The position numbers were made by a program, and so were the translations under genes. This document shows, piece by piece, positions 19,940 to 31,454 of a DNA stretch of 64,000 nucleotides; positions within the stretch are counted from its first letter, which is position 1, and each line of letters begins with the position of its first letter. The DNA is from Folioceros fuciformis. Taxonomy: Eukaryota > Anthocerotophyta > Anthocerotopsida > Anthocerotales. The stretch is taken from contig JBNGIO010006327.1 of NCBI GenBank assembly GCA_049999805.1, positions 388,797-452,796 of the forward strand, read 5' to 3'. The notes beneath the pieces are model-generated. The model did not search any database and was not told where the DNA came from. It saw only the letters and a program-made list of their open reading frames with translations.

Positions 19940-22338
19940 ATGGGTTACTTGCGCGATGTTTCTTGGGAGCATCTCCTCACAAGCAATATAAGAGGTGCGT
20001 TTCAGATGATCCATGTTCTTAAGGAGTACTTTGAGCCTAAATTAATCAAGGAACTACAAGATTTATCTGTAGTTCATGTGGACTCCTTAGCCAACTTCAA
20101 ACTCACGGATAGAGAATCATTGTTATATTTTCAAACTGACATCAATTATGAAGAACAAAAGAGAGCAGTTATACAAAAATTGAAGACTCATTCAGACGTC
20201 CAAGCTGAAATGCAAGGCCTCATACATGCTGAACTAGAAAGGGGTATCCTGGAGCCATTTAAGGTTGAAAAGCTGCATATCAGAAGTATGGAAGCTGGGA
20301 AGAGTCTTCTTTCCTTTATAATTTTGTGCCTCACTAATATGATTTATCCACCAAGTGTTCTTGGTTACGTGTTTCCAATTCCAGTTAATCTCCCTGGAAG
20401 AGATGATGAAAGGGGAGGGACTTTTGGTTCCGCCATTGATATGGGTGTGTGCCTATCATGTTATACATGTATGAATTGGGATTGCAACAGTTCAAAACCC
20501 CCTTGCCAAAATCTGGCAATGGGGATATGTAACTCTTGTGAGTTGGTTGCTTATTGTAACCCACATTGTGGGATGGAGCACGATTGCCAAGCTGGACATG
20601 GTTTGATATGCAATCGGATCTTTGAACTGAGAATGGCAGGGTATAAGCCATCACCAAGGGAAAAGTGTGAATATCCACAAAACGAAGCTGCAATAAGATG
20701 GGATACTACTCCTCTTATTGCCCTAGTAAAACACAATGGCCCGGATGAGTTTCTCCCAACTCCCTTACGTATGTCTTTCGATGGGTGCTATGACTTAAGC
20801 AATATCATCCAGACCCTTGGTCAAATAAATGCTGATCGTCAGTTTAAGGACATGAAGAAGTTGAAATCCAAACGAGAGATTACTTTTTACATCAATTGTT
20901 CAGATCATCATGCTGTTGCTAGGAATCTTATCATCAGTTGCTTGCTTGCAGCTTGGGCCAATGGTGATTTTGGCGATTCTATTGGTGATGCCATTATAGC
21001 AATTTGGTACTCAGCTTTCTTAACACTTCCTCAGTATCTTTTGCTCATAGAGACTATTACATCCATCCTCAAAGATGCTAAGATTATGGATACACGCTTA
21101 CCAGTGAGCCTTACTGCTTTATCAAGAAGGTTAAACATGAATTCAGACAAAGCATACGTGGATCGCTTAGTAAATCTTAAAAACTCTGAATGCCATGTTC
21201 ATCTTCATAGCAAAGGACCTGAGATTTGGAAGTATTTGGTGGAGATGACATTGCTAAACTGGTCTTTAGAGGGATGTGAAGCAGCTAGAATGCAAAGTGT
21301 AAATGCAACGGACAACAGCCAAGCCATAGAACAGTATCTCATTCCAGAGCATGTTGAAGCTGTAAGACATTTTCGACTTACAGGGATGCTTCTGCCATAC
21401 GGCCAATATTCCGGTCACCATGTTCTACCGAACCCCACTTTGTTCTCAGCTACTATGGGATGGATAGGTGAATCCAGCAGTGTTGACTGCTTTGGGGGTT
21501 GGCCTATCAACAAGGTCTTGTTTCTCATACCTTTTAACTCTGTCATTCATCATGCTGATTACTACATCTTGCAACAATAACTTGATCAAAGAGTTCTATT
21601 TCTCTTGTACATATGGCACAGGTTTTGGAGAAGAAAGTAGCTCCATTTGAGCCTCAATATGATCTATATGGAAACTTTTTCTTCCACCTCAAAGATGCTC
21701 TAAACAAGGCTCTTGCAACAATTCGAGACACCCGAGTGAACTTTCAATTCTTTGCCATGTCTTCAGAGTTGTTTACACATCATCTTACATACAAAGATCC
21801 AGGTCTCATGGCTTTGTATCGTGGATTCACCACATTAAGAGAGTATTCAAGTCTACCACAAGTGCTTCGTCATTGGGCTCCTCTATTTGGGTGGCCACGC
21901 AATAGGGCCAATTGTTTAGTGCTTAAAGTGCGCTCTCACAAAATCACCAAGTTATCATCTCAACTTAATATCAATCCTAGACTTGAAGTGCTCGACAAGT
22001 TTATGGGCAAGGTTAACTCATCAGAAGACAGCAAAACAGAGAGATTCAAAGACATATTATTGCAGTATGTTAAAGACCTCCGTGAAGACAAAGTTTCCTC
22101 CAAAGTTGACCGATTACGTGCGTTACTGCTCACAGACAACCAAGATGAGTTGCCTAGAGAATGCCATGGCATGAAAAGAAGGACAAAGAATATAGTGGTA
22201 CCTCACACCAAAATGCCCTCTTATTTTAAGCTATCCAACTACGACCCTAATGTACTAGTTAACAAATGCTACTATGATATTTTCCTTTCTAGAGCTGATT
22301 ATTTAACTAATTTTATAGAGTGGACAGTTAATAGATAG
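19940..22338 (+). CDS. MYND-finger/DUF4470 protein, copy B
   Basis: 763 residues from exons 19940-21514 and 21622-22338; the 107-bp intron (AAG|GTCTTG ... CACAG|GTTTTG) shifts frame if retained, so splicing is required. An in-frame TAG four codons upstream supports the ATG at 19940. The finger (NLAMGICNSCELVAYCNPHC, then H-x-x-x-C) is longer than in copy A and closer to the MYND consensus. DUF4470-like core: YINCSDHHAVARNLIISCLL, AIIAIWYSAFLTLPQYLL. The C-terminal half matches A (YKDPGLMALYRGFTTLREY, WAPLFGWP) but lacks A's extra 38-codon repeat. Base composition is clearly more AT-rich than the flanking PFK and transferase coding exons. No function can be assigned. Confidence 0.85.
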
Positions 22339-22836
22339 AGGACATTGCAGTATAGCCAGTTTACTAGAGTAGACAATGAATATCAGTACAAAGTTTAAGT
22401 ATTTGCACATCCCTAAAATTGTAACATAGAAAACTTTATCACCTAATCTTTTCAGTCAAAACATGCTTGAGTGGGATCTAATTACTTCAAATTCATGTTG
22501 ATCATAATGTGCAAACGAATGGGCCCCACACCTAGCGTGCGTTAAAGTGTGCAGAGGGTCTGTTTCTCGTACACTTCAAAAAGCGTGCCACGTTACCCCA
22601 AAGCCATGGATGGGTTTGCTTGCGGCTGCACAGGAACGGCACTGGAAACCAGCAAGCCTTGCTAGACTGTATTCAAGGCAGCACGAAAACAAGATATTGA
22701 GAGACAACGAACGCAAGAAAAGTTGAACCGCCTCTGACAACACGCTGAATGCTTTTGGGAAACACGTGCACACATACTTTCCTTTCTCCGGAGATTGGCA
22801 TCTCAGTGCTCCCCGCCCGCAGTCCGGGCTCGTACT

Positions 22837-25800
22837 CTAAGAGACGTTAGAGTCGCTAACTCCAGGACCTACTAGAATTCTAAAGTTGCTTCGACGAGGG
22901 GGAAGCTGGCCCTCCGACTGCCTCGGCAAGCCGCCTTGGTCAGGCATGAGAGGTACGCCGGGAAGCATATCCTGGTTTTTCTTCGTCCACCGTGGAAAAT
23001 TCTGCTTGTTCCTCCGGAACGATTTTACCCCTGGCGAGGTGCTTCCTTGGGGCTGCGTCGCACCGGATCCCATCGGATTCCTGAATTGGCCTTGAGATGT
23101 GGAGGGTTCACCAGCTCTGACACTGGTTCCAGGAGGACTAGTCGCATGTTGGCCCTGTTGAGGATTTCTTCGCTCTCCATCATAGTCCGCGTGACTTGGG
23201 TCGTCCATGGGTCCATTCGACTCCTGAAGCTTGCCTCTCCTTCGACCCCTGTTTCTGTGTCTCTCACGACTCTTGAAAGCATGAGGGCAACCGGGAACGG
23301 ACATGGCTGGTGATCCAGGGGATTCAGTAATTCCACATGCTTGGATACCCTGCTGAATATGATCAACTTGGCTACCCTGCTGAGCCTGCGCCTCACTCAC
23401 TGCTGCCGAAAATGGCCTACCGCAGGTCGCTCGGGCTTTTGCCTTTGTGGACTTCAGCCTTGCAGACGGGGAGGACTGCTCCCCACTATCGTTGTCAGAT
23501 GCTAGACCAATTGGTTCTTCTTCCGGTCCACAAGTTGCTTTCTGTTGTTCCATTTGCTTGCCAGAAGCCGAAATTTGTGACACACCTGCTCCGAACCTTC
23601 CTGTACCTGACTTCTTCCCAACTCCTCCTTTCACTTGTGTTTGGCCAAGATTATCCTGCCTTCCTTTTCCCTGTGAACCAAAGAAGTGATGCTTGTTCGC
23701 CTCTTGGAATGGTTGGTGCTGATTCCAGCCTCCATTTTGCGTCCTAACGCACGGAAGCTGCTGTCCATACCCCGTATGCCGAAATTGACCATTGAGTTGA
23801 CCGTACACCTGAGCGTATTGCTGACCATATTGCTGCTGCATCTTTGAACGAACCCCTGGTATCAAGTTTCCCTGGGGCCAGCAAAATAGGCAAACTCGCA
23901 ACCAGGATGGATCACTATCAGGCNNNNNNNNNNNNNNNNNNNNNNNNNNNNNNNNNNNNNNNNNNNNNNNNNNNNNNNNNNNNNNNNNNNNNNNNNNNNN
24001 NNNNNNNNNNNNNNNNNNNNNNNATACCGGATAGGGCTTCAGCTGTGACGGAAAACGCATCACATATCTGTGGCAGAGTGTTCTCATGCACACTTCTAGC
24101 ACAGTTCTCCGTATAGTCAAACGGGTCCTCAACCTGCGTACAAATATCACCTTCAACGTAAACTTCAGAGCCAGACTTCACGTAGACATGCGGGCTCCCA
24201 AGATATACATTAAAGCATGCTAATGTTGATTTCTCATGGATCAAGAATGCAAAGAAGGCCCACACCATGAGTATTACTCACACTCATGATGTAGTGTTTA
24301 TCTCTCCATGCTTGATTGCTAGTGCTATTGTCGCCCCACTGTCCAGCAAACGTTCGGACAACCAAACCTTGTGTCCACAAATGTTGCACAGAAGAAAACT
24401 GCGGGCCCACAAAGAACAAAATTGGCCTCAACTAAGTTCTAACTTTAGGAAGACCACAGCTTGAAATTCTTCGTTGGAGGCTTTCAACAGTTAGCGTACA
24501 GCCTCAGACAATCCAGATAAAGTACATGGCTATGATACCGTTCGGCAATTGAAGCAAAATACGGAATTACCTGGACGAAGAAAGATAGCAGAAGATCCGC
24601 AACAGTACTCTTGTTCTGTTGACCAAAACCTTCACCTATAAAAGCTTGTATTCTTTTGGAACACTCTTCCAGATGTTGGTCCCTTGAGCTTCCAGCCCAC
24701 TTTCCTGTTGAATTTTACACATGTGAGCATCTTTACCTACACATTGTGCAGGGACCAACAGTCATAACCCATTTCAAGCGTAAACTACAAAACATGCAAT
24801 CGGATAGGAAAATCAATCGTTCCATAAGAAGCAGATGTGCTCACGAACCAAACCTGGCGGCTCGTTGCCTTTCTCCTCACCAAGAATGGTACTCAATGCA
24901 GGGAGGATAGGAGGGGTCCTTGTCTGGAGGGGACAAGAATTCATTAGATGAGCATAGACCCGTCCAACAACACGATGGACCTGAATGTCCCAAATGCCTG
25001 CAGCACGTCTGGCATCAGAAGAGACTTACTTGCAAATGGAAAACCACAAGCAGAGAAATAGCATAGGAATTCAAGGTGCCCAGCTTTGGTTCGTTGATTC
25101 CTTGTGCCTTCGCCCAGCACTTCACCTGACCACAGAGCAAGGACCGCTGTGAACCTTGAACTGTAAACCCTTCCAGCAACTACGAGTAAGTCCAATCGTT
25201 TCAAATGGGACGCCAATTTCCTCCACTTCAGGGAGGATTTGCGCGTTGTATTGCTCTTGCCAGGAGAGTGACTTGCCTTACCAGGTAAATGAGTTGACGA
25301 CAACGCAGATCAATGTCACATATCCAGCGAAGCACACGCGACTTGAACAAGCCAATGCCGTTATCCACCGAGATATCACATGATATCCCAGTCTGCGTAT
25401 CCACGAACATGACCAGTGGCACACGAGCATGCGAAATAAATCTCAGCTTTCTCACCGTACCTATCATGAAAGACGCCAACAAGAAAGAAGAAGACTGTGA
25501 GTAAACCGACCACTGATCGAACTAAGCATTGCCAACTGATGGGTCACAAGTATCGCAGGTTAAGTCGTAACAAGCTGATCAGAAAATACCTGATCTGCCC
25601 AATTCTCGTTCTATGCACTTAAGAAGCTTGACCCTCCTGCTCTTTGATACAGGACCAAGCCTGGGAAACTCCAAGGAAAGGTCCAAATCACCCCAGGGTG
25701 TAAAAAAATTGGACTCAAAAGAGCCAAAAGGCACAATCACTGCACCTGCATACATCACCAGTAAACTGCATCAGGTGAATGTTGACATTCATAAAACGGA

Positions 25801-27218
25801 CCTGCCTCTCACTCAGTTTGCAGCTGCACAAACTTTCAGGCAGTTAAAAGAACCCTTTTCGACAGGCCTATGACGTGTAATGGTGTGGCAAACAAAATAC
25901 ACTCACTGCGTACCGTTGCAGTCCTCCAGTAATTGGCAGAAGTTAGTGAGCCTTTGCACAAGGTGCATTCTCATGTGATAATCATACTCCTTGGGCTGAA
26001 GACCCGAGAAAATATCAGCAAGTAAAAGTGTCAGATGACTGGCTGTTACTTGATTCCAAAGAGGAGCTGGGAATTGCTGCCACTTCCTGTGCTCCACATC
26101 TAGGGCCACCTCAGCGACACGAGTGCCAAGACGGGGTGCATAAAACCCGCCTGCTCACAATCCACATATCCCACACCTTTAGTGGAACAGAAAACTGCCA
26201 TAACACACGGTTCTGAGCGAGGAATAGTTACAGGCAGATGGAAGAGTCACTACTTACTTGGAGGTGAAAAAGGTACATCCACATCCCTTGGGATCTGTTC
26301 TTGACCTTTCGAGTGGCAGGGCATCTCTAAATTGTACACACTAGAGTTGTGAGGAACTTGGGGGATAAGAGGCTCGTTTCTGTCCGGATATTGCAGGAGA
26401 TCCAAAGGCTGGGCGCGGATATCACCATCCCTTGACATCTCGAGAGGTCGAAAGTTAGTGGTCGCACAAGCATCTGCAGACCGCCATTCTTCCTCATGCA
26501 TGGTCTGCCCCTTCAACTGCTCATGCGGTCTCAAATGGGTCCAGGTCGAGGAGAGCAAAGAATTGGGAGGGTGCACTGGAAACCGAAGATAGGAGTCGGC
26601 AGGCACGCAAGGAAATCCCTGTGCAACATTGTCCGGCAGCACTAGGTTGTGCGGAGCACCAGTCGCGTAAAGCCCAGGAGGCCTGGCAAATATTCGACAA
26701 TTTGCGTCCCAAGCCTCAAATTCTGTCGCGCACTGAGCAGGGGAGCCGTTGTACAAGCCAGTGCCAAAGGATACGAAGACCTGGTCCCGGATACCTACTT
26801 GCCGGCGCTCGTGAGGCTCAGGGGCACGAGAATGGGGGTCCCTGAAATGCGCTCCCCCATCAGGCTGCCGCGGCAGCGCAACCTCCCTCAACCCCAAGAA
26901 GTCCACAGTCCTCGCACCCTGACACCCGCCAAAATCGTGGCCCCGACCCTGCACATCCTCATCAAGCGAGGTCGGCAACGCGTCCGCCCCCGAGCTGAGC
27001 GTGGAGCTGCCTAGGTCCTCCCCAAGACTACTGGGCAGCGCATCGACGATGGCCTGGATTCCACCTTCCCCGTCCTCGTCCAGGCTGCAGGGCAGCGCAT
27101 CCCCTACCGCAGCTCCCTGCACCACAGCCCGGAGCGGCTCCTTCCCCTCCCAGCAGCACCGGGCGAAGGAAGCCTGCACCTGCTGCCTGTCCCGGAATTT
27201 GGAGAAGTCAGATGCCAA
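22837..27218 (-). CDS. Terminal uridylyltransferase, HESO1/URT1-like
   Basis: Adds U to RNA 3' ends; plant HESO1 and URT1 uridylate small RNAs and deadenylated mRNAs. Exons: ...26258-27218, 25914-26150, 25590-25745, 25282-25460, 25030-25125, 24881-24923, 24571-24704, 24282-24398, 24028-24133, one or more exons in the gap, 22837-23871. Catalytic core: VIVPFGSFESNFFTPWGDLD then LS (the Gly-Ser loop and first two Asp), ARVPLVMFVD, ISCDISVDNGIGLF (third Asp), VKCWAKAQGIN, LGTLNSYAISLLVVFHLQ. PAP-associated part: GEGFGQQNKSTVADLLLSFF, VEDPFDYTENCARSV. The C-terminus is a long Gln/Gly/Pro/Ser-rich disordered tail, as in HESO1; the long N-terminal region recalls URT1. The 5' end is unresolved (the frame at 27218 opens with TTG; an acceptor lies near 27290). 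Exon 24028-24133 ends out of phase with 22837-23871, so coding sequence is hidden in the N run. Confidence 0.9.
23924..24023. other. Assembly gap (100 N)
   Basis: Lies inside the uridylyltransferase gene, between the PAP-associated exon and the C-terminal exon; splice phase requires coding sequence here. Confidence 0.99.
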
Positions 27219-28730
27219 TTGCGTCGCCCCGCCTCCAACTCCACTCCTGTACCGCTCCCAGGAGCAGTCATACTTGTCGCCTGCTCACACACAAGGTTCA
27301 GAAGAGGAAGTGAGCGACCACAGAGCTGTGCGCCGCAACCGGAAGCCATGACCACGACCACGACCATGGTCTACAAAAATCACGCCCCACGCGCAGGCTC
27401 TGCGGCAGCAGCACAGAAGTGACAGGCAGAAACAAACCTAGTTCTTCCATAGCTGAAGCGGGAACACAGGCAAGGAAGCCGGGCGCGAACCCGCAGGCTC
27501 ATCATCAAAAGTCAGGAGTGGCACAGCCTTTCCACGCCCCACCACACATGATGCACCTCACGCAGGCCTGCTCCTCACAAACCCCGCCCTATCCTTCTCC
27601 GGGCGGGGACATGGCAGGAGCAGCGCAATTCCACCTCTCAAACGGCACACACAGACACATGCAGCAGCAGCAGCAACACACCACCCACTCCGCGTCCATG
27701 GACCAAGTAAACAGGCGAGCCGCGGTGCCGCAAATTCTGCACACCAGCAGCAGGAGCAGGAGCAGGCGCCGCCTGCCTGCCTGCCGCCCGCAGCGACAGT
27801 CACAGGACCACGCTCACCAAGCGAGGCGGCTGCTGCAACGGGCCCCGATTCCGACCGCCATCACGAGGCTCGCAGGAATGCGGAGAGGAACCAACCTGAT
27901 CGCTCGCCTGACGAGGCTCCCTGGTCCCCTTAGCTTAACTGCTGTGCCGGCATCGGCATGCAAACCGGGTTGCAGCGCATTGTGTAGATGGCAGCATGCG
28001 CGGCAAGGCCGGCCGCGCCGTGGACAGGCGGCCATCCTGGAGGCAGCATGAAATGGGTCCGTCAAACGGGCTCGGATTGCGGATGGCGGCACACACGGAA
28101 TCTCCTCGTCCAAAGAAAGGGAGGCGGCATCAAGACGGGCGAGGTGATGCAGCCATGAATTCAATGAAATCAAGTTAACACTAACTGGCTCGAGCTAACA
28201 CCAATTAACTATCTCAAGTAAGGTAGTTACCGACAATGACAAGTGTCGATTACTACAATATGTATATATTTTCCGCGTGTCCTCATCAGCTGGCACTGGC
28301 TTCGTCGGCTCGGGAGTCGGCACCATCATCACTCGCTCCTCCAAGTGCTGGGGCCTGATACCGAGCGATGGCCGCCTGAAGCGCACATGCCTCTGCTCGC
28401 GCTGCGCACCACCAGCGGNNNNNNNNNNNNNNNNNNNNNNNNNNNNNNNNNNNNNNNNNNNNNNNNNNNNNNNNNNNNNNNNNNNNNNNNNNNNNNNNNN
28501 NNNNNNNNNNNNNNNNNNTCGCGCTGCGCACCACCAGCGGCCTGCTGCCGCGGATCTTCCTCGTTCCTGTTGCGGCTTTTGTATTGACGCGACCGTCGGG
28601 AGCGAGCCGGCCGTTTTGCGCTGCGCCGTGGGATTCGAGGCGGGAGCGGGAGAACCTGACTGCTACGAGTTGGCGGGGGAGGGAATTGCGTTCACCTAGG
28701 GTTTCCGTGCTGCGTTGGCCGGGCCAGGAG
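27219..28730. other. Divergent intergenic region (uridylyltransferase/macrodomain)
   Basis: GC-rich. Holds the presumed 5' exon and promoter of the minus-strand transferase and the promoter of the plus-strand macrodomain gene. The long plus-strand frame 27419-28051 is low-complexity (Gln, Arg, Pro) with no domain, and I do not call it. Contains a CAG-type short repeat near 27661-27675. Confidence 0.5.
28419..28518. other. Assembly gap (100 N), probably spurious
   Basis: The 22 bases before the gap (28397-28418) are repeated exactly just after it (28519-28540), so the two contig ends overlap. Confidence 0.9.
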
Positions 28731-29450
28731 ATGGAGACCGGGCTGGTGGAGGAGGCGGTGGCTCAGGCGGAGGCTACTGCGTCTGCAACAAAGAAGAAGC
28801 CGTTCGGGGCGAACTCGGAGGACGAGGGAGAGAATCGACCGGATTCTGGATCGGGAAGGAGGATTCCGGATTTCGATAATCCCGAGCGGTTCGAGCTCAC
28901 GCCGACTGTGACGCTGGTCCTACAAGGAGGAGATATTACCGAGTGGTCCGTGGACGGCAACAAGGACGCGATTGTCAATGCAGCCAACGAGCTATTGCTT
29001 GGTGGAGGCGGCGTGGATGGTGCTATACATCAGGCGGCGGGAAGAGAGTTATACTTCGCCTGCAAAGACGTGCCTTGCGTGGCGCCTGGAGTGCGGTGCC
29101 CCACGGGTGAGGCTGTGCTCACGGATGCGTTTGATCTAGCCGTGGCCAAAGTGATCCACACGGTTGGGCCGACATATTCGATGTCCAGAGCACCGGAGCT
29201 CCTGGCGAAGGCGTATGAGAATTCCGTCAAGAAAGCTCTGGATGCTGGCCTTGAGTACGTGAGCTTTCCTGCCATCTCCTGCGGTGCTTATGGATACCCT
29301 CCCGAGGAGGCGGTTGAGGTGGCGTTGGACTCTCTACAGAAGCACTCGGAAGGTTTGCGGGAAGTGCACTTTGTTCTTTTCGATGAGGCTGCGCGAAGGG
29401 CCTGGTTCGGGGCCGCACGTGAGAGACTAATGACGCGCCATGAGGACTAG
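28731..29450 (+). CDS. Macrodomain protein (ADP-ribose binding/hydrolase, MacroD type)
   Basis: 239 residues, single exon. After an acidic and Lys-rich leader of about 55 residues, one macrodomain runs to the end: LVLQGGDITEWSVD, AIVNAANELLLGGGGVDGAI then HQAAG, CPTGEAVLTDAFDLAVAKVI then HTVGPTY, and SFPAISCGAYGYPPEEA. The NAAN and GGGGVDGAIH loops are the ADP-ribose-binding and catalytic signature of MacroD-type enzymes that remove mono-ADP-ribose from proteins or hydrolyse O-acetyl-ADP-ribose. The ATG at 28731 was preferred over the longer frame (from 28584), whose extra residues are Arg-rich and unconserved in appearance. Localisation is not evident. Confidence 0.93.
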   Translation: METGLVEEAVAQAEATASATKKKPFGANSEDEGENRPDSGSGRRIPDFDNPERFELTPTVTLVLQGGDITEWSVDGNKDAIVNAANELLLGGGGVDGAIHQAAGRELYFACKDVPCVAPGVRCPTGEAVLTDAFDLAVAKVIHTVGPTYSMSRAPELLAKAYENSVKKALDAGLEYVSFPAISCGAYGYPPEEAVEVALDSLQKHSEGLREVHFVLFDEAARRAWFGAARERLMTRHED

Positions 29451-29863
29451 TCTACTGGAGATTCGTGCGAGGTTTGGCCGGGACGGCCCACGCTTGCGCT
29501 CGAATGAGGACAGTTCAGCGTCTTTCGATCTTTCATCCGTTTTTTGAATGAGTTGGAAGTACAGAGTCGGGATGTTGGCAATGCCGTAGCGACGCGACCT
29601 ATCTTGAGCTCGCAGAGCTAAGGTTACGGGGTAGCCATGCCGTAGCAAAGCGACCGCCTCCGCTTTAGGTGGGAAGGGATGTCATATGTTGGTCATGAGA
29701 GCTCTTCCCCGTGAGATATCTAAGTACTTCTCATTGCCGGTAGATTGACAGTTTTAACTTGTGCGATGGTTGGGGATCCGTAGCGATTCTCAACTCATTG
29801 ACGGCCGTGGGAAACGTGCGGAAAGCGTTTGTCCCCGGCCAGTGACACGGAATTGAGGGGAAA
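29451..29863. other. Convergent 3' region
   Basis: Between the stop codons of the macrodomain (+) and TrhO (-) genes; presumably both 3' UTRs. No further feature seen. Confidence 0.5.
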
Positions 29864-31171
29864 CTAGACACGACGTGTGAAGAAATGCTTGTGCTCGTCA
29901 TCGTCCTGATTTGTTTTCAAAGAGGGCTTTCGTCTACCACTGTGGGGACCTCCAACTTTGCCCCATTTCTCAAATTGTTGTTGCCTAGCTCTAGCTCTCT
30001 CCTTCTCCGCAGGAGTCTTGAGGTAAAAGCAGTGCGGGCATGAAACCCCCTCCTCCCAGAAGACAGACTGCTCATCCTGGTCGTTAACCGGCTTCTTGCA
30101 CGCATAGCAGAGCCTATAACTTCCTTGCCTGTGCCCATGCTCTACGGCAACCCGCTTGTCGAACACAAAGCACTCTCCTTCCCAGAGACTTTCCGACGCC
30201 GGAACTTCCTCAAGATATTTCAGAATTCCTCCTTCCAGATGATAAACCTCTTCAAAACCCTTGCTGAGCAGAAACGAACTGGCTTTCTCGCACCTGATGC
30301 CCCCGGTACAATACATGGCCACCCGCGGTTGAGAGCTCTGCCCGTTCTCCCTTTCCTCGCCCGAGCTCCCGAGGTGGTCTTCCACCCAGGCAGGGAAATC
30401 CCTGAACGCCGTCGTCCTGGGATCCACCGCTCCCCTGAACTTTCCTATGCGGACCTCGTAGTCGTTCCGCACGTCGATAACCACAGTGCCCGGATCGCTG
30501 ATCACAGCATTCCAATCCTTCGGCTTCACGTACTTCCCGACCTTCAAGGCGGGATTCACCCCAGGTACTCCCAGCGGCACTACCTCCTTCTTCAACCTGA
30601 CCCTAACGTGGTCCCAGCGAAATGGCGCGTCGTCCCCCGCTCCCAGCGGCGATTTCTCACTGTGGCCGTGATGCAGGAGCTCGTCCTCCGGCCCCGCCGG
30701 GGCTTCCACCATCCGGATACCCGCCAGCCTGGGATCCCTCTGCACAGTGGCCAAAACCCGCTCCACCGCCTGGACCGTCCCGCAGATGCTGCCATTGATG
30801 CCTTCAGCAGCCAGAATAATGTGCCCGGACACGAGATTCACATTGCAGAGCTCCCGCAGAGGCTCTTTCATCGACTCGTAGTCAGGGACATCTGCAAACT
30901 TGTAGAATGACACCACCACCAAAGACGACGCCTTCTTCCCGAGCTCCACATCTGCAGCCGCCGCCGACGTACACAAGCTCTGTACCATCCTCGCTCCTTC
31001 GGCGGCGGCGGGATGGATCCACATTCTCCCCAGAACCGAGCTGCTCAGCATGCAAACCTCTGCCTTGCCCCACACCACAGCCAGCCTCGGTGCAGAAGCC
31101 GGTGCACACTCCACGCAGCCCCGCAGCTTCGGCAGCACCAGCTTCCTCAACCCGGACACCCGCACAGCCAT
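29864..31171 (-). CDS. TrhO-type rhodanese protein (tRNA U34 hydroxylase family, UPF0176)
   Basis: 435 residues, single exon. The leader is basic and Ser/Ala-rich (residues 1-85), consistent with organelle targeting. The N-terminal acylphosphatase-like domain (VVSFYKFADVPDYESMKEPL, AAEGINGSICG) is followed by a linker with the family segment HVRVRLKKEVVPLGVPG and a rhodanese domain: TVVIDVRNDYEVRIGKF, FPAWVEDHL, and the active loop YCTGGIRCEKASSFLL with Cys in place. After EEVYHLEGGILKYLE is a four-Cys zinc-binding-like module (LCYACKKPV, VSCPHCFY). Bacterial TrhO hydroxylates wobble U34 of tRNAs; the plant role is inferred. The reading starts from the ATG at 31171. The partial paralogue at 4036-5166 shares only the N-terminal domain. 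Confidence 0.92.
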   Translation of the reverse strand: MAVRVSGLRKLVLPKLRGCVECAPASAPRLAVVWGKAEVCMLSSSVLGRMWIHPAAAEGARMVQSLCTSAAAADVELGKKASSLVVVSFYKFADVPDYESMKEPLRELCNVNLVSGHIILAAEGINGSICGTVQAVERVLATVQRDPRLAGIRMVEAPAGPEDELLHHGHSEKSPLGAGDDAPFRWDHVRVRLKKEVVPLGVPGVNPALKVGKYVKPKDWNAVISDPGTVVIDVRNDYEVRIGKFRGAVDPRTTAFRDFPAWVEDHLGSSGEERENGQSSQPRVAMYCTGGIRCEKASSFLLSKGFEEVYHLEGGILKYLEEVPASESLWEGECFVFDKRVAVEHGHRQGSYRLCYACKKPVNDQDEQSVFWEEGVSCPHCFYLKTPAEKERARARQQQFEKWGKVGGPHSGRRKPSLKTNQDDDEHKHFFTRRV

Positions 31172-31454
31172 GTTTCGCAACCCTAAAGCGCAGATAGGAG
31201 GACCCCCGATCTACCTCATCCGAATCCGGACTGTTTGCGAAACGCTTCGCTACTTCATGTTTGGTATCGTGTGCCTTTTGCACTCTACGCGCTTCTTCTC
31301 CACTGCGCCTATGAGGCCCAAGGCAGTGAGCAGGCGCACTTCGAAGCAGAAGGGAAAAAGGAGGAGCACGAAAAGATTCGATTGGCCTGACCGCAGCCTG
31401 GATCGCGCGCGCGCCGGCATTCTGTGATGCGGTTGGCCGGCCACGGCTGTCGGC

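Noticed and set aside
27419-28051. 210-residue plus-strand ORF between the transferase and macrodomain genes
   Set aside because: Low complexity (Gln, Arg, Pro, Ser), no domain, no splice context; GC-rich promoter DNA gives long chance frames.
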